A DNA stretch of 64,000 bases from Lamellibrachia columna (lineage: Eukaryota > Annelida > Polychaeta > Sabellida > Siboglinidae). Of this stretch, positions 31,599-44,754 are shown piece after piece. The notes beneath the pieces are model-generated. The model had not been told where the DNA came from and did not search any database. It saw only the letters and a program-made list of their open reading frames with translations. The position numbers were made by a program, and so were the translations under genes. The stretch spans positions 66,047,203 through 66,111,202 of the forward strand of contig OY759262.1 of the NCBI GenBank assembly GCA_963662155.1, in the 5' to 3' direction. Positions within the stretch are counted from its first letter, which is position 1, and each line of letters begins with the position of its first letter.

Positions 31599-34500
31599 GA
31601 TGTATAGGACAGTACACAGATGAAAGAGAGCCAAAGATCTATAGGACAGTACACAGATGAAAGACATCCAAAGATGTATAGGAGAGTACACAGGTGAAAG
31701 ACATCCAAATATGTATAGGACAGTACACAGGTGAAACACATCCAAAGATGTATAGGACAGTACACAGATGAAAGAGAGCCAAAGATGTATAGGACAGTAC
31801 ACAGATGAAAGACAGCCAAAGATGTATAGGACAGTACACATTAGAAAGAGAGCCAAAGATCTATAGGACAGTACACAGGTGAAAGAGAGCCAAAGATGTA
31901 TAGGACAGTACACAGGTGAAAGACAACCAAAGATGTATAAGACAGTACACCGATGAAAGACATCCAAAGATGTATAGGACAGTACACAGATGAAAGAGAG
32001 CCAAAGATGTATAGGACAGTACACAGGTGAAAGACAACCAAAGATGTATAGGACAGTACACAGATGAAAGACATCCAAAGATGTATAGGACAGTACACAG
32101 ATGAAAGAGAGCCAAAATGTACAGGACAGTACACTGGTGAAAGACAACCAAAGATGTATAGGACAGTACACAGGTGAAAGACAACCAAAAATGTATAGGA
32201 CAGTACACCGATGAAAGACATCCAAAGATGTATAGGACAGTAAACATATGAAAGAGAGCCAAAGATGTATAGGACAATACACAGATGAAAGACAGCCAAA
32301 GATGTATAGGACAGTACACAGAAGAAAGAGAGCCAAAGATGTATAGGACAGTACACAGGTTAAAAACAACCAAAGATGTATAGGACAGTACACAGATGAA
32401 AGACAACCAAAGATGTATAGGACAGTACACAGATGAAAGACATCCAAAGATGTATAGGACATTACACAGGCGAAATACATCCAAAGATGTATAGGACAGT
32501 ACACTGATGAAAGACATCCAAAGATGTATAGGACAGTACACAGATGAAAGACAACCAAAGATGTATAGGACAGTACACAGATGAAAGACATCCAAAGATG
32601 TATAGGACAGTACACAGGTGAAAGACAACCAAAGATGAATAGGACAGTACACAGATGAAAGACATCCAAAGATGTATAGGACGGTACACAGATGAAAGAC
32701 ATCCAAAGATGTATAGGACAGTACACAGATGAAAGAGAGCCAAAGATGTATAGGACAGTACACAGATGAAAGACAACCAAAGACGTATAGGACAGTACAC
32801 AGATGAAAGACATCCATAGATGTATAGGACAGTACACAGATGAAAGAGAGCCAAAGATGTATAGGACAGTACACAGATGAAAGACAACCAAAGATGTATA
32901 GGACAGTACACCGATGAAAGACATCCAAAGATGTATAGGACAGTACACAGATGAAAGACAGCCAAAGATGTATAGGACAGTACACAGATGAAAGACAGCC
33001 AAAGATGTATAGGACAGTACACAGATGAAAGAGAGCCAAAGATGTATAGGACAGTACACAGATGAAAGACATCCAAAGATGTATAGGACAGTACACAGAT
33101 GAAAGACATCCAAAGATGTATAGGACAGTACACAGATGAAAGACATCCAAAGATGTATAGGACAGTACACAGATGAAAGAGAGCCAAATATGTATAGGAC
33201 AGTACACAGATGAAAGACATCCAAAGATGTATAGGACAGTACACAGATGAAAGACATCCAATGATGTGTAGGAGAGTACAAAGATGAAAGAGAGCCAAAT
33301 ATCTATAGGACAGTGCACAGATGAAAGACATCCAAAGATGTATAGGACAGTACACAGAGGAAAGAGAGCCAAATATTAATAGGACAGTACACAGATGAAA
33401 GACATCCAAATATGTATAGGACAGTACACATAAGAAAGAGAGCCAACGATTTATAGGACAGTACACAGATGAAAGAGAGCAACAGATCTATAGGACAGTA
33501 CACAGATGAAAGAGAGCCAAATATGTATAGGACAGTACACATATGAAAGAGAGCCATAGATGTATAGGACAGTACACAGATGAAAGAGAGCCAAAGATCT
33601 ATAGGACAGTACACAGATGAAAGACATCCAAAGATGTATAGGAGAGTACACAGGTGAAAGACATCCAAAGATGTATAGGACAGTACACAGGTGAAACACA
33701 TCCAAAGATGTATAGGACAGTACACATAAGAAAGAGAGCCAAAGATGTATAGGACAGTACACCGATGAAAGACATCCAAAGATGTATAGGAGAGTACACA
33801 GGTGAAAGACATCCAAAGATGTATAGGACAGTACACAGGTGAAACACATCCAAAGATGTATAGGACAGTACACATTAGAAAGAGAGCCAAAGATCTATAG
33901 GACAGTACACAGGTGAAAGAGAGCCAAAGATGTATAGGACAGTACACAGGTGAAAGACAACCAAAGATGTATAGGACAGTACACCGATGAAAGACATCCA
34001 AAGATGTATAGGACAATACACAGGTGAAAGACACCCAAAGATATGTAGGACAGTACACAGATGAAAGAGAGCCAAATATTAATAGGACAGTACACAGATG
34101 AAAGACTTCCAAATATGTATAGGACAGTACACATAAGAAAGAGAGCCAACGATTTATAGGACAATACACAGATGAAAGAGAGCCAAAGATCTATAGGACA
34201 GTACACAGATGAAAGAGAGCCAAATATGTATAGGACAGTACACAGATGAAAGAGAGCCATAGATGTATAGGACAGTACACAGATGAAAGAGAGTCAAAGA
34301 TCTATAGGACAGTACACAGATGAAAGACATCCAAAGATGTATAGGACAGTACACAGGTGAAAGACATCCAAAGATGTATAGGACAGTACACAGGTGAAAC
34401 ACATCCAAAGATGTATAGGACAGTACACAGATGAAAGAGAGCCAAAGATGTATAGGACAGTACACAGATGAAAGACAGCCAAAGATGTATAGGACAGTAC

Positions 34501-37500
34501 ACATTAGAAAGAGAGCCAAAGATCTATAGGACAGTACACAGGTGAAAGAGAGCCAAAGATGTATAGGACAGTACACAGGTGAAAGACAACCAAAGATGTA
34601 TAGGACAGTACACCGATGAAAGACATCCAAAGATGTATAGGACAGTACACAGATGTAAGAGAGCCAAAGATGTATAGGACAGTACACAGGTGAAAGACAA
34701 CCAAAGATGTATAGGACAGTAGACAGATGAAAGACATCCAAAGATGTATAGGACAGTACACAGATGAAAGAGAGCCAAAATGTATAGGACAGTACACAGG
34801 TGAAAGACAACCAAAGATGTATAGGACAGTACACAGGTGAAAGACAACCAAAAATGTATAGGACTGTACACCGATGAAAGACATCCAAAGATGTATAGGA
34901 CAGTAAACAGATGAAAGAGAGCCAAAGATGTATAGGACAATACACAGATAAAAGACAGCCAAAGATGTATAGGACAGTACACAGAAGAAAGAGAGCCAAA
35001 GATGTATAGGACAGTACACAGGTTAAAAACAACCAAAGATGTATAGGACAGTACACAGATGAAAGACAACCAAAGATGTATAGGACAGTACACAGATGAA
35101 AGACATCCAAAGATGTATAGGACATTACACAGGCGAAATACATCCAAAGATGTATAGGACAGTACACAGATGAAAGACATCCAAAGATGTATAGGACAGT
35201 ACACAGATGAAAGACAACCAAAGATGTATAGAACAGTACACAGATGAAAGACATCCAAAGATGTATAGGATAGTACACAGGTGAAAGACAACCAAAGAAG
35301 AATAGGACAGTACACAGATGAAAGACATCCAAAGATGTATAGGACGGTACACAGATGAAAGACATCCAAAGATGTATAGGACAGTACACAGATGAAAGAG
35401 AGCCAAAGATGTATAGGACAGTACACAGGTGAAAGACAACCAAAGACGTATAGGACAGTACACAGATGAAAGACATCCATAGATGTATAGGACAGTACAC
35501 AGATGAAAGAGAGCCAAAGATGTATAGGACAGTACACAGATGAAAGACAACCAAAGATGTATAGGACAGTACACCGATGAAAGACATCCAAAGATGTATA
35601 GGACAGTACACAGATGAAAGACAGCCAAAGATGTATAGGACAGTACACAGATGAAAGACAGCCAAAGATGTATAGGACAGTACACAGATGAAAGAGAGCC
35701 AAAGATGTATAGGACAGTACACAGATGAAAGACATCCAAAGATGTATAGGACAGTACACAGATGAAAGACATCCAAAGATGTATAGGACAGTACACAGAT
35801 GAAAGACAACCAAAGATGTATAGGACAGTACACAGATGAAAGACATCCAAAGATGTATAGGACAGTACACAGGTGAAAGAAAACCAAAGATGAATAGGAC
35901 AGTACACAGATGAAAGACATCCAAAGATGTATTGGACGGTACACAGATGAAAGACATCCAAAGATGTATAGGACAGTACACAGATGAAAGAGAGCCAAAG
36001 ATGTATAGGACAGTACACAGGTGAAAGACAACCAAAGATTAATAGGACAGTACACAGATGAAAGACATCCAAAGATGTATAGGACGGTACACAGATGAAA
36101 GAGAGCCAAATATCTATAGGACAGTACACGTATGAAAGACATCCAAAGATGTATAGGACAGTACACAGATGAAAGACATCCAATGATGTATAGGACAGTA
36201 CAAAGATGAAAGAGAGCCAAAGATGTATAGGACAGTACACAGGTGAAAGACACCCAAAGATGTGTAGGACAGTACACAGGTGAAAGACACCCAAAGATGT
36301 ATAGGACAGTACACAGATGAACGACATCTAAATATGTATAGGACAGTACACAGGTGAAAGACACCCAAAGATATGTAGGACAGTACACAGATGAAAGAGA
36401 GCCAAATATTAATAGGACAGTACACAGATGAAAGACATCCAAATATGTATAGGACAGTACACATAAGAAAGAGAGCCAACGATTTATAGGACAGTACACA
36501 GATGAAAGAGAGCCAAAGATCTATAGGACAGTACACAGATGAAAGAGAGCCAAATATGTATAGGACAGTACACAGATGAAAGAGAGCCATAGATGTATAG
36601 GACAGTACACAGCTGAAAGAGAGCCAAAGATCTATAGGACAGTACACAGATGAAAGACATCCAAAGATGTATAGGACAGTACACAGGTGAAAGACATCCA
36701 AAGATGTATAGGACAGTACACAGGTGAAACACATCCAAAGATGTATAGGACAGTACACAGATGAAAGAGAGCCAAAGATGTATAGGACAGTACACAGATG
36801 AAAGACAGCCAAATATGTATAGGACAGTACACATTAGAAAGAGAGCCAAAGATCTATAGGACAGTACACAGGTGAAAGAGAGCCAAAGATGTATAGGACA
36901 GTACACAGGTGAAAGACAACCAAAGATGTATAGGACAGTACACCGATGAAAGACATCCAAAGATGTATAGGACAGTACACAGATGAAAGAGAGCCAAAGA
37001 TGTATAGGACAGTACACAGGTGAAAGACAACCAAAGATGTATAGGACAGTACACAGATGAAAGACATCCAAAGATGTATAGGACAGTACACAGATGAAAG
37101 AGAGCCAAAATGTACAGGACAGTACACAGGTGAAAGACAACCAAAGATGTATAGGACAGTACACAGGTGAAAGACAACCAAAAATGTATAGGACAGTACA
37201 CCGATGAAAGACATCCAAAGATGTATAGGACAGTAAACATATGAAAGAGAGCCAAAGATGTATAGGACAATACACAGATGAAAGACAGCCAAAGATGTAT
37301 AGGACAGTACACAGAAGAAAGAGAGCCAAAGATGTATAGGACAGTACACAGGTTAAAAACAACCAAAGATGTATAGGACAGTACACAGATGAAAGACAAC
37401 CAAAGATGTATAGGACAGTACACAGATGAAAGACATCCAAAGATGTATAGGACATTACACAGGCGAAATACATCCAAAGATGTATAGGACAGTACACAGA

Positions 37501-40500
37501 TGAAAGACATCCAAAGATGTATAGGACAGTACACAGATGAAAGACAACCAAAGATGTATAGGACAGTACACAGATGAAAGACATCCAAAGATGTATAGGA
37601 CAGTACACAGGTGAAAGACAACCAAAGATGAATAGGACAGTACACAGATGAAAGACATCCAAAGATGTATAGGACGGTACACAGATGAAAGACATCCAAA
37701 AATGTATAGGACAGTACACAGATGAAAGAGAGCCAAAGATGTATAGGACAGTACACAGTTGAAAGACAACCAAAGACGTATAGGACAGTACACAGATGAA
37801 AGACATCCATAGATGTATAGGACAGTACACAGATGAAAGAGAGCCAAAGATGTATAGGACAGTACACAGATGAAAGACAACCAAAGATGTATAGGACAGT
37901 ACACCGATGAAAGACATCCAAAGATGTATAGGACAGTACACAGATGAAAGAGAGCCAAAGATGTATAGGACAGTACACAGATGAAAGACAGCCAAAGATG
38001 TATAGGACAGTACACAGATGAAAGAGAGCCAAAGATGTATACGACAGTACACAGATGAAAGATATCCAAAGATGTATAGGACAGTACACAGATGAAAGAC
38101 ATCCAAAGATGTATAGGACAGTACACAGATGAAAGACATCCAAAGATGTATAGGACAGTACCCAGATGAAAGAGAGCCAAAGATGTATAGGACAGTACAC
38201 AGATGAAAGACATCCAAAGATGTATAGGACAGTACACAGATGAAAGAGAGCCATATATCTATAGGACAGTACACATATGAAAGACATCCAAAGATGTATA
38301 GGACAGTACACAGATGAAAGACATCCACTGATGTGTAGGACAGTACAAAGATGAAAGAGAGCCAAATATCTATAGGACAGTGCACAGATGAAAGACATCC
38401 AAAGATGTATAGGACAGTACACAGAGGAAAGAGAGCCAAATATTAATAGGACAGTACACAGATGAAAGACATCCAAATATGTATAGGACAGTACACATAA
38501 GAAAGAGAGCCAACGATTTATAGGACAGTACACAGATGAAAGAGAGCAACAGATCTATAGGACAGTACACAGATGAAAGAGAGCCAAATATGTATAGGAC
38601 AGTACACATATGAAAGAGAGCCATAGATGTATAGGACAGTACACAGATGAAAGAGAGCCAAAGATCTATAGGACAGTACACAGATGAAAGACATCCAAAG
38701 ATGTATAGGAGAGTACACAGGTGAAAGACATCCAAAGATGTATAGGACAGTACACAGGTGAAACACATCCAAAGATGTATAGGACAGTACACATAAGAAA
38801 GAGAGCCAAAGATGTATAGGACAGTACACCGATGAAAGACATACAAAGATGTATAGGAGAGTACACAGGTGAAAGACATCCAAAGATGTATAGGACAGTA
38901 CACAGGTGAAACACATCCAAAGATGTATAGGACAGTACACAGATGAAAGACATCCAAAGATGTATAGGACGGTACACAGATGAAAGAGAGCCAAATATCT
39001 ATAGGACAGTACACGTATGAAAGACATCCAAAAATGTATAGGACAGTACACAGATGAAAGACATCCAATGATGTATAGGACAGTACAAAGATGAAAGAGA
39101 GCCAAAGATGTATAGGACAGTACACAGGTGAAAGACACCCAAAGATATGTAGGACAGTACACAGGTGAAAGACACCCAAAGATGTATAGGACAGTACACC
39201 GATGAAAGACATCCAAAGATGTATAGGACAGTAAACAGATGAAAGAGAGCCAAAGATGTATAGGACAGTACACAGATGAAAGACAGCCAAAGATGTATAG
39301 GACAGTACACAGAAGAAAGAGAGCCAAAGATGTATAGGACAGTACACAGGTGAAAAACAACCAAAGATGTATAGGACAGTACACAGATGAAAGACAACCA
39401 AAGATGTATAGGACAGTACACAGATGAAAGACATCCAAAGATGTATAGGACAGTACCCAGGTGAAATACATCCAAAGATGTATAGGACAGTACACAGATG
39501 AAAGACATCCAAAGATGTATAGGACAGTACACAGATGAAAGACAACCAAAGATGTATAGGACAGTACACAGATGAAAGACATCCAAAGATGTATAGGACA
39601 GTACACAGGTGAAAGACAACCAAAGATGAATAGGACAGTACACAGATGAAAGACATCCAAAGATGTATAGGACGGTACACAGATGAAAGAGAGCCAAAGA
39701 TGTATAGGACAGTACACAGGTGAAAGACAACCAAAGACGTATAGGACAGTACACAGATGAAAGACATCCATATATGTATAGGACAGTACACAGATGAAAG
39801 AGAGCCAAAGATGTATAGGACAGTACACAGATGAAAGACATCCAAAGATGTATAGGACAGTACACAGATGAAAGACATCCAAAGATGTATAGGACAGTAC
39901 ACAGATGAAAGAGAGCCAAAGATGTATAGGACAGTACACAGATGAAAGACAACCAAAGATGTATAGGACAGTACACAGATGAAAGACAACCAAAGGTGTA
40001 TAGGACAGTACACAGATGAAAGACATCCAAAGATGTATAGGACAGTACACAGGTGAAAGACAACCAAAGATGTATAGGACAGTACACAGATGAAAGACAT
40101 CCAAAGATGTATAGGACAGTACACAGATGAAAGAGAGCCAAAGATGTATAGGACAGTACACAGATGAAAGACAACCAAAGATGTATAGGACAGTACACAG
40201 ATGAAAGAGAGCCAAAGATGTATAGGACAGTACACAGATGAAAGACATCCAAATATGTATAGGACAGTACACAGATGAAAGACAACCAAAGGTGTATAGG
40301 ACAGTACACAGATGAAAGACATCCAAAGACGTATAGGACTGTACACAGATGAAAGAGAGCCAAAGATGTATAGGACAGTACACAGATGAAAGACATCCAA
40401 AGATGTATAGGAGAGTACACAGGTGAAAGACACCCAAAGATGTATAGGACAGTACACAGATGAACGACATCTAAAGATGTATAGGACAGTACACAGGTGA

Positions 40501-42797
40501 AAGACACCCAAAGATATGTAGGACAGTACACAGGTGAAAGACACCCAAAGATGTATAGGACAGTACACAGATGAACGACATCTAAAGATGTATAGGACAG
40601 TACACAGGTGAAAGACAACAAAAGATGTATAGGACATCCAAAGATGTATAGGACAGTACACATATGAACTAGAGCCAAAGATGTATAGGACAGTACACAG
40701 GTGAAAGACAACCAAAGATGTATAGGACAGTACACAGATGAAAGAGAGCCAAAGATCTATAGGACAGTACACAGATGAAAGACATCCAAAGATGTATAGG
40801 ACAGTACACAGAGGAAAGAGAGCCAAATATTAATAGGACAGTACACAGATGAAAGACATCCAAATATGTATAGGACAGTACACATAAGAAAGAGAGCCAA
40901 CGATTTATAGGACAGTACACAGATGAAAGAGAGCCACAGATCTATAGGACAGTACACAGATGAAAGAGAGCCAAATATGTATAGGACAGTACACATATGA
41001 AAGAGAGCCATAGATGTATAGGACAGTACGCAGATGAAAGAGAGCCAAAGATCTATAGGACAGTACACAGATGAAAGAAATCCAAAGATGTATAGGACAG
41101 TACACAGGTGAAAGACATCCAAAGATGTATAGGACAGTACACAGGTGAAACACATCCAAAGATGTATAGGACAGTACACAGATGAAAGAGAGCCAAAGAT
41201 GTATAGGACAGTACACAGATGAAAGACAGCCAAAGATGTATAGGACAGTACACAGGTGAAAGACAACCAAAGATGTATAGGACAGTACACCAATGAAAGA
41301 CATCCAAAGATGTATAGGACAGTACACAGATGAAAGACAACCAAAGATGTATAGGATAGTACACAGATGAAAGACATCCAAAGATGTATAGGACAGTACA
41401 CAGGTGAAAGACAACCAAAGATTAATAGGACAGTACACAGATGAAAGACATCCAAATATGTATAGGACGGTACACAGATGAAAGAGAGCCAAATATCTAT
41501 AGGACAGTACACATATGAAAGACATCCAAAGATGTATAGGACAGTACACAGATGAAAGACATCCAATGATGTATAGGACAGTACAAAGATGAAAGAGAGC
41601 CAAAGATCTATAGGACAGTACACAGATGAAAGACATCCAAAAATGTATAGGACAGTACACAGATGAAAGAGAGCCAAATATTAATAGGACAGTACACAGA
41701 TGAAAGACATCCAAATATGTATAGGACAGTACACATAAGAAAGAGAGCCAACGATTTATAGGACAGTACACAGATGAAAGAGAGCTAAAGATCTATAGGA
41801 CAGTACACAGATGAAAGAGAGCCAAATATGTATAGGACAGTACACAGATGAAAGAGAGCCATAGATGTATAGGACAGTACACAGATGAAAGAGAGCCAAA
41901 GATCTATAGGACAGTACACAGATGAAAGACATCCAAAGATGTATAGGACAGTACACAGGTGAAAGACATCCAAAGATGTATAGGACAGTACACAGGTGAA
42001 ACACATCCAAAGATGTATAGGACAGTACACAGATGAAAGAGAGCCAAAGATGTATAGGACAGTACACAGATGAAAGACAGCCAAAGATGTATAGGACAGT
42101 ATACATTAGAAAGAGAGCCAAAGATCTATAGGACAGTACACAGGTGAAAGAGAGCCAAAGATGTATAGGACAGTACACAGGTGAAAGACAACCAAAGATG
42201 TATAGGACAGTACACCGATGAAAGACATCCAAAGATGTATAGGACAGTACACAGATGAAAGAGAGCCAAAGATGTATAGGACAGTACACAGATGAAAGAC
42301 AACCAAAGATGTATAGGACAGTACACAGATGAAAGACATCCAAAGATGTATAGGACAGTACACAGATGAAAGAGAGCCAAAGATGTATAGGACAGTACAC
42401 AGATGAAATACATCCAAAGATGTATAGGACAGTACACAGATGAAAGAGAGCCAAAGATGTATAGGACAGTACACAGATGAACGACATCTAAAGATGTATA
42501 GGACAGTACACAGGTGAAAGAGAGCCAAAGATGTATAGGACAGTACACAGATGAACGACATCTATAGATGTATAGGACAGTACACAGGTGAAAGAGAGCC
42601 AAAGATGTATAGGACAGTACACAGGTGAAAGACAACCAAAGATGTATAGGACAGTACACAGGTGAAAGACAACCAAAGGTGTATAAGACATCCAAAGATG
42701 TATAGGACAGTACACAGATGAAAGAGAGCCAAAGATCTACAGGACAGTACACAGATGAAAGACATCCAAAGATGTATAGGACAGTACACAGATGAAA
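31599..42797. repeat. Higher-order repeat, copy 2 of about 11.2 kb
   Basis: Near-identical partner of the preceding 11.2-kb block. By eye I found only two substitutions: C at 26,595 versus G at 37,952, and A at 31,208 versus T at 42,565. The 158 bp between the copies (31,441-31,598) are uniform agagcc-type units, and a similar run of agagcc units follows copy 2 at about 42,830-42,970. Such uniform runs are natural sites for unequal crossing-over. A false duplication made by the assembler is an equally serious explanation. Confidence 0.85.
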
Positions 42798-44399
42798 GAC
42801 AACCAAAGATGTATAGGACAGTACACAGATGAAAGAGAGCCAAAGATGTATAGGACAGTACACAGATGAAAGAGAGCCAAAGATGTATAGGACAGTACAC
42901 AGATGAAAGAGAGCCAAAGATGTATAGGACAGTACACAGATGAAAGAGAGCCAAAGATGTATAGGACAGTACACAGATGAAAGAGAGACAAAGATGTATA
43001 GGACAGTACACAGATGAAAGACAGCCAAAGATGTATAGGACAGTAGACAGATGAAAGACAGCCAAAGATGTATAGGACAGTACACAGATGAAAGAGAGCC
43101 AAATATGTATAGGACAGTACACAGGTGAAAGACAACCAAAGATGTATAGGACAGTACACAGATGAAAGACAACCAAAGATGTATAGGACAGTACACAGAT
43201 GAAAGAGAGCCAAAGATGTATAGGACAGTACACAGGTGAAAGACAACCAAAGATGTATAGGACAGTACACAGGTGAAAGACATCCAAAGATGTATAGGAC
43301 AGTACATAGATGAAAGAGAGCCAAAGATGTATAGGACAGTACACAGATGAAAGACATCCAAAGATGTATAGGACAGTACACAGATGAAAGACATCCAAAG
43401 ATGTATAGGACAGTACACAGATGAAACACATCCAAAGATGTATAGGACAGTATACAGGTGAAAGACAACCAAAGATGTATAGGACAGTACACAGATGAAA
43501 GACATCCAAAGATGTATAGGACAGTACACAGATGAAAGACATCCAAAGATGTATAGGACAGTACACAGATGAAAGAGAGCCAAAGGTGTATAGGACAGTA
43601 CACAGGTGAAAGACAACCAAAGATGTATAGGACAGTACACAGATGAAAGACATCCAAAGATGTATAGGACAGTACACAGATGAAAGACATCCAAAGATGT
43701 ATAGGACAGTACACAGATGAAAGAGAGCCAAAGATGTATAGGACAGTACACAGATGAAAGACATCCAAAGATGTATAGGACAGTATACAGATGAAAAACA
43801 TCCAAAGATGTATAGGACAGTACACAGATGAAAGACAACCAAAGATGTATAGGACAGTACACAGATGAAAGACATCCAAAGATGTATAGGACAGTACACA
43901 GTTGAAAGACAACCAAAGATGTATAGGACAGTACACAGATGAAAGACATCCAAAGATGTATAGGACAGTACACAGATGAAAGACATCCAAAGATGTATAG
44001 GACAGTACACAGATGAAAGAGAGCCAAAGATGTATAGGACAGTACACAGGTGAAAGACAACCAAAGATGTATAGGACAGTACACAGATGAAAGACATCCA
44101 AAGATGTATAGGACAGTACACAGATGAAAGAGAGCCAAAGATGTATAGGACAGTACACAGATGAAAGACATCCAAAGATGTATAGGACAGTACACAGGTG
44201 AAAGACAACCAAAGATGTATAGGACAGTACACAGATGAAAGAGAGCCAAAGATGTATAGGACAGTACACAGATGAAAGACATCCAAAGATGTATAGGACA
44301 GTACACAGATGAAAGAGAGCCAAAGATGTATAGGACGGTACACAGATGAAAGACATCCAAAGATGTATAGGACAGTACACAGATGAAAGACAGCCAAAG

Positions 44400-44520
44400 A
44401 TCTATAGGATAGTACACACATAAAAAAATTACCAAAGATGTATATAATTATACACAGATCAAAGAAAAGTATTATACTGAAATGAATAAATAAAAAACCA
44501 TGTATAGGATTGTACACAGA
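44400..44520. repeat. Decayed edge of the 37-bp array
   Basis: The regular array dissolves here. Recognisable but diverged pieces remain (accaaagatgtatataatta, cacagatcaaag, atgtataggattgtacacag), separated by A-rich sequence. Loss of homogenisation at the edge of a satellite is a known pattern and suggests this is its true right boundary rather than an assembly join. Confidence 0.7.
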
Positions 44521-44521
44521 T

Positions 44522-44527
44522 TTTATT
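44522..44527 (-). promoter_or_regulatory. Candidate polyadenylation signal AATAAA
   Basis: Plus-strand tttatt reads AATAAA on the minus strand, the sense strand of the UBR-type gene. Downstream in that direction lie GTGTACAATCC and then a T-rich run (TTTTTTATTTATT), which resembles a U-rich downstream element. Cleavage near 44,505 would end the transcript at the first decayed satellite unit. Confidence 0.45.
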
Positions 44528-44718
44528 TACAGTCCAAATACACAAGGTATTCCAAATGCACTCGCTTAACAAAATCTGACCAGATCTATTTAACGGCTAA
44601 AACAATGACCGCATGCAAAACAACTGAATGAAACTTCTGCAAAACCCGACAATGGACTGAGAAATGTATGTTACAAGATGACTTCTTGCAGGCACCAAAG
44701 TAAACAGAGTTGACATTT

Positions 44719-44741
44719 GCCACACTTTTATAGAGTGTGGC
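44719..44741 (-). other. 8-bp-stem hairpin in the probable 3' UTR
   Basis: GCCACACT and AGTGTGGC form a perfect inverted repeat around a 7-base spacer (tttatag). In minus-strand RNA this would make a stable stem-loop with a loop of CTATAAA type. It sits next to the start of the 26-bp minisatellite and about 200 bases upstream of the candidate poly(A) signal. Function is unknown. Confidence 0.5.
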
Positions 44742-44754
44742 CAGCTGGGCTGGA

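Larger units (their letters stand above)
1..44430. repeat. Giant 37-bp satellite array
   Basis: About 1,200 head-to-tail copies of a 37-bp unit, continuing past the left edge. In plus orientation the unit runs GATGTATAGG, ACAGTACACA, GATGAAAGAC, ATCCAAA. The most variable part is the six bases before CAAA: acatcc, agagcc, acaacc, acagcc and acaccc define the main subtypes, and acatct precedes AAA. Secondary variants affect the start (gatctata, gattaata, gatgaata, gatatgta, gacgtata) and the middle (cacagg, cacata, caccga, cattag). The consensus is 38% GC and 68% purine on the plus strand. Neither the unit nor its junction has a stop triplet on the minus strand, so all three minus frames stay open for kilobases; this is a by-product, not coding evidence. 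No transposon, gene or unique sequence interrupts the array. Confidence 0.97.

Noticed and set aside
1..44430. CRISPR-like array (short repeat, variable segment)
   Set aside because: There are no spacers: the variable part is only about six bases, drawn from a few subtypes and repeated in blocks. The genomic context is eukaryotic.
398..44517. Dozens of very long minus-strand open frames, up to 1,433 codons, encoding Cys-rich hydrophobic 37-residue repeats (e.g. CPIHLWLSFICVLSYTSL)
   Set aside because: The 37-bp unit contains no minus-strand stop triplet in any phase, so all three frames are open at once. Substitutions and the 19-bp deletions ignore codon position, the starts are internal ATGs of the repeat, and no splice or promoter context favours one frame.
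44726..44734. TATA box (CTATAAAAG on the minus strand)
   Set aside because: It falls in the loop of a hairpin within the probable 3' UTR; downstream on that strand lies only the satellite, and no gene start is visible.
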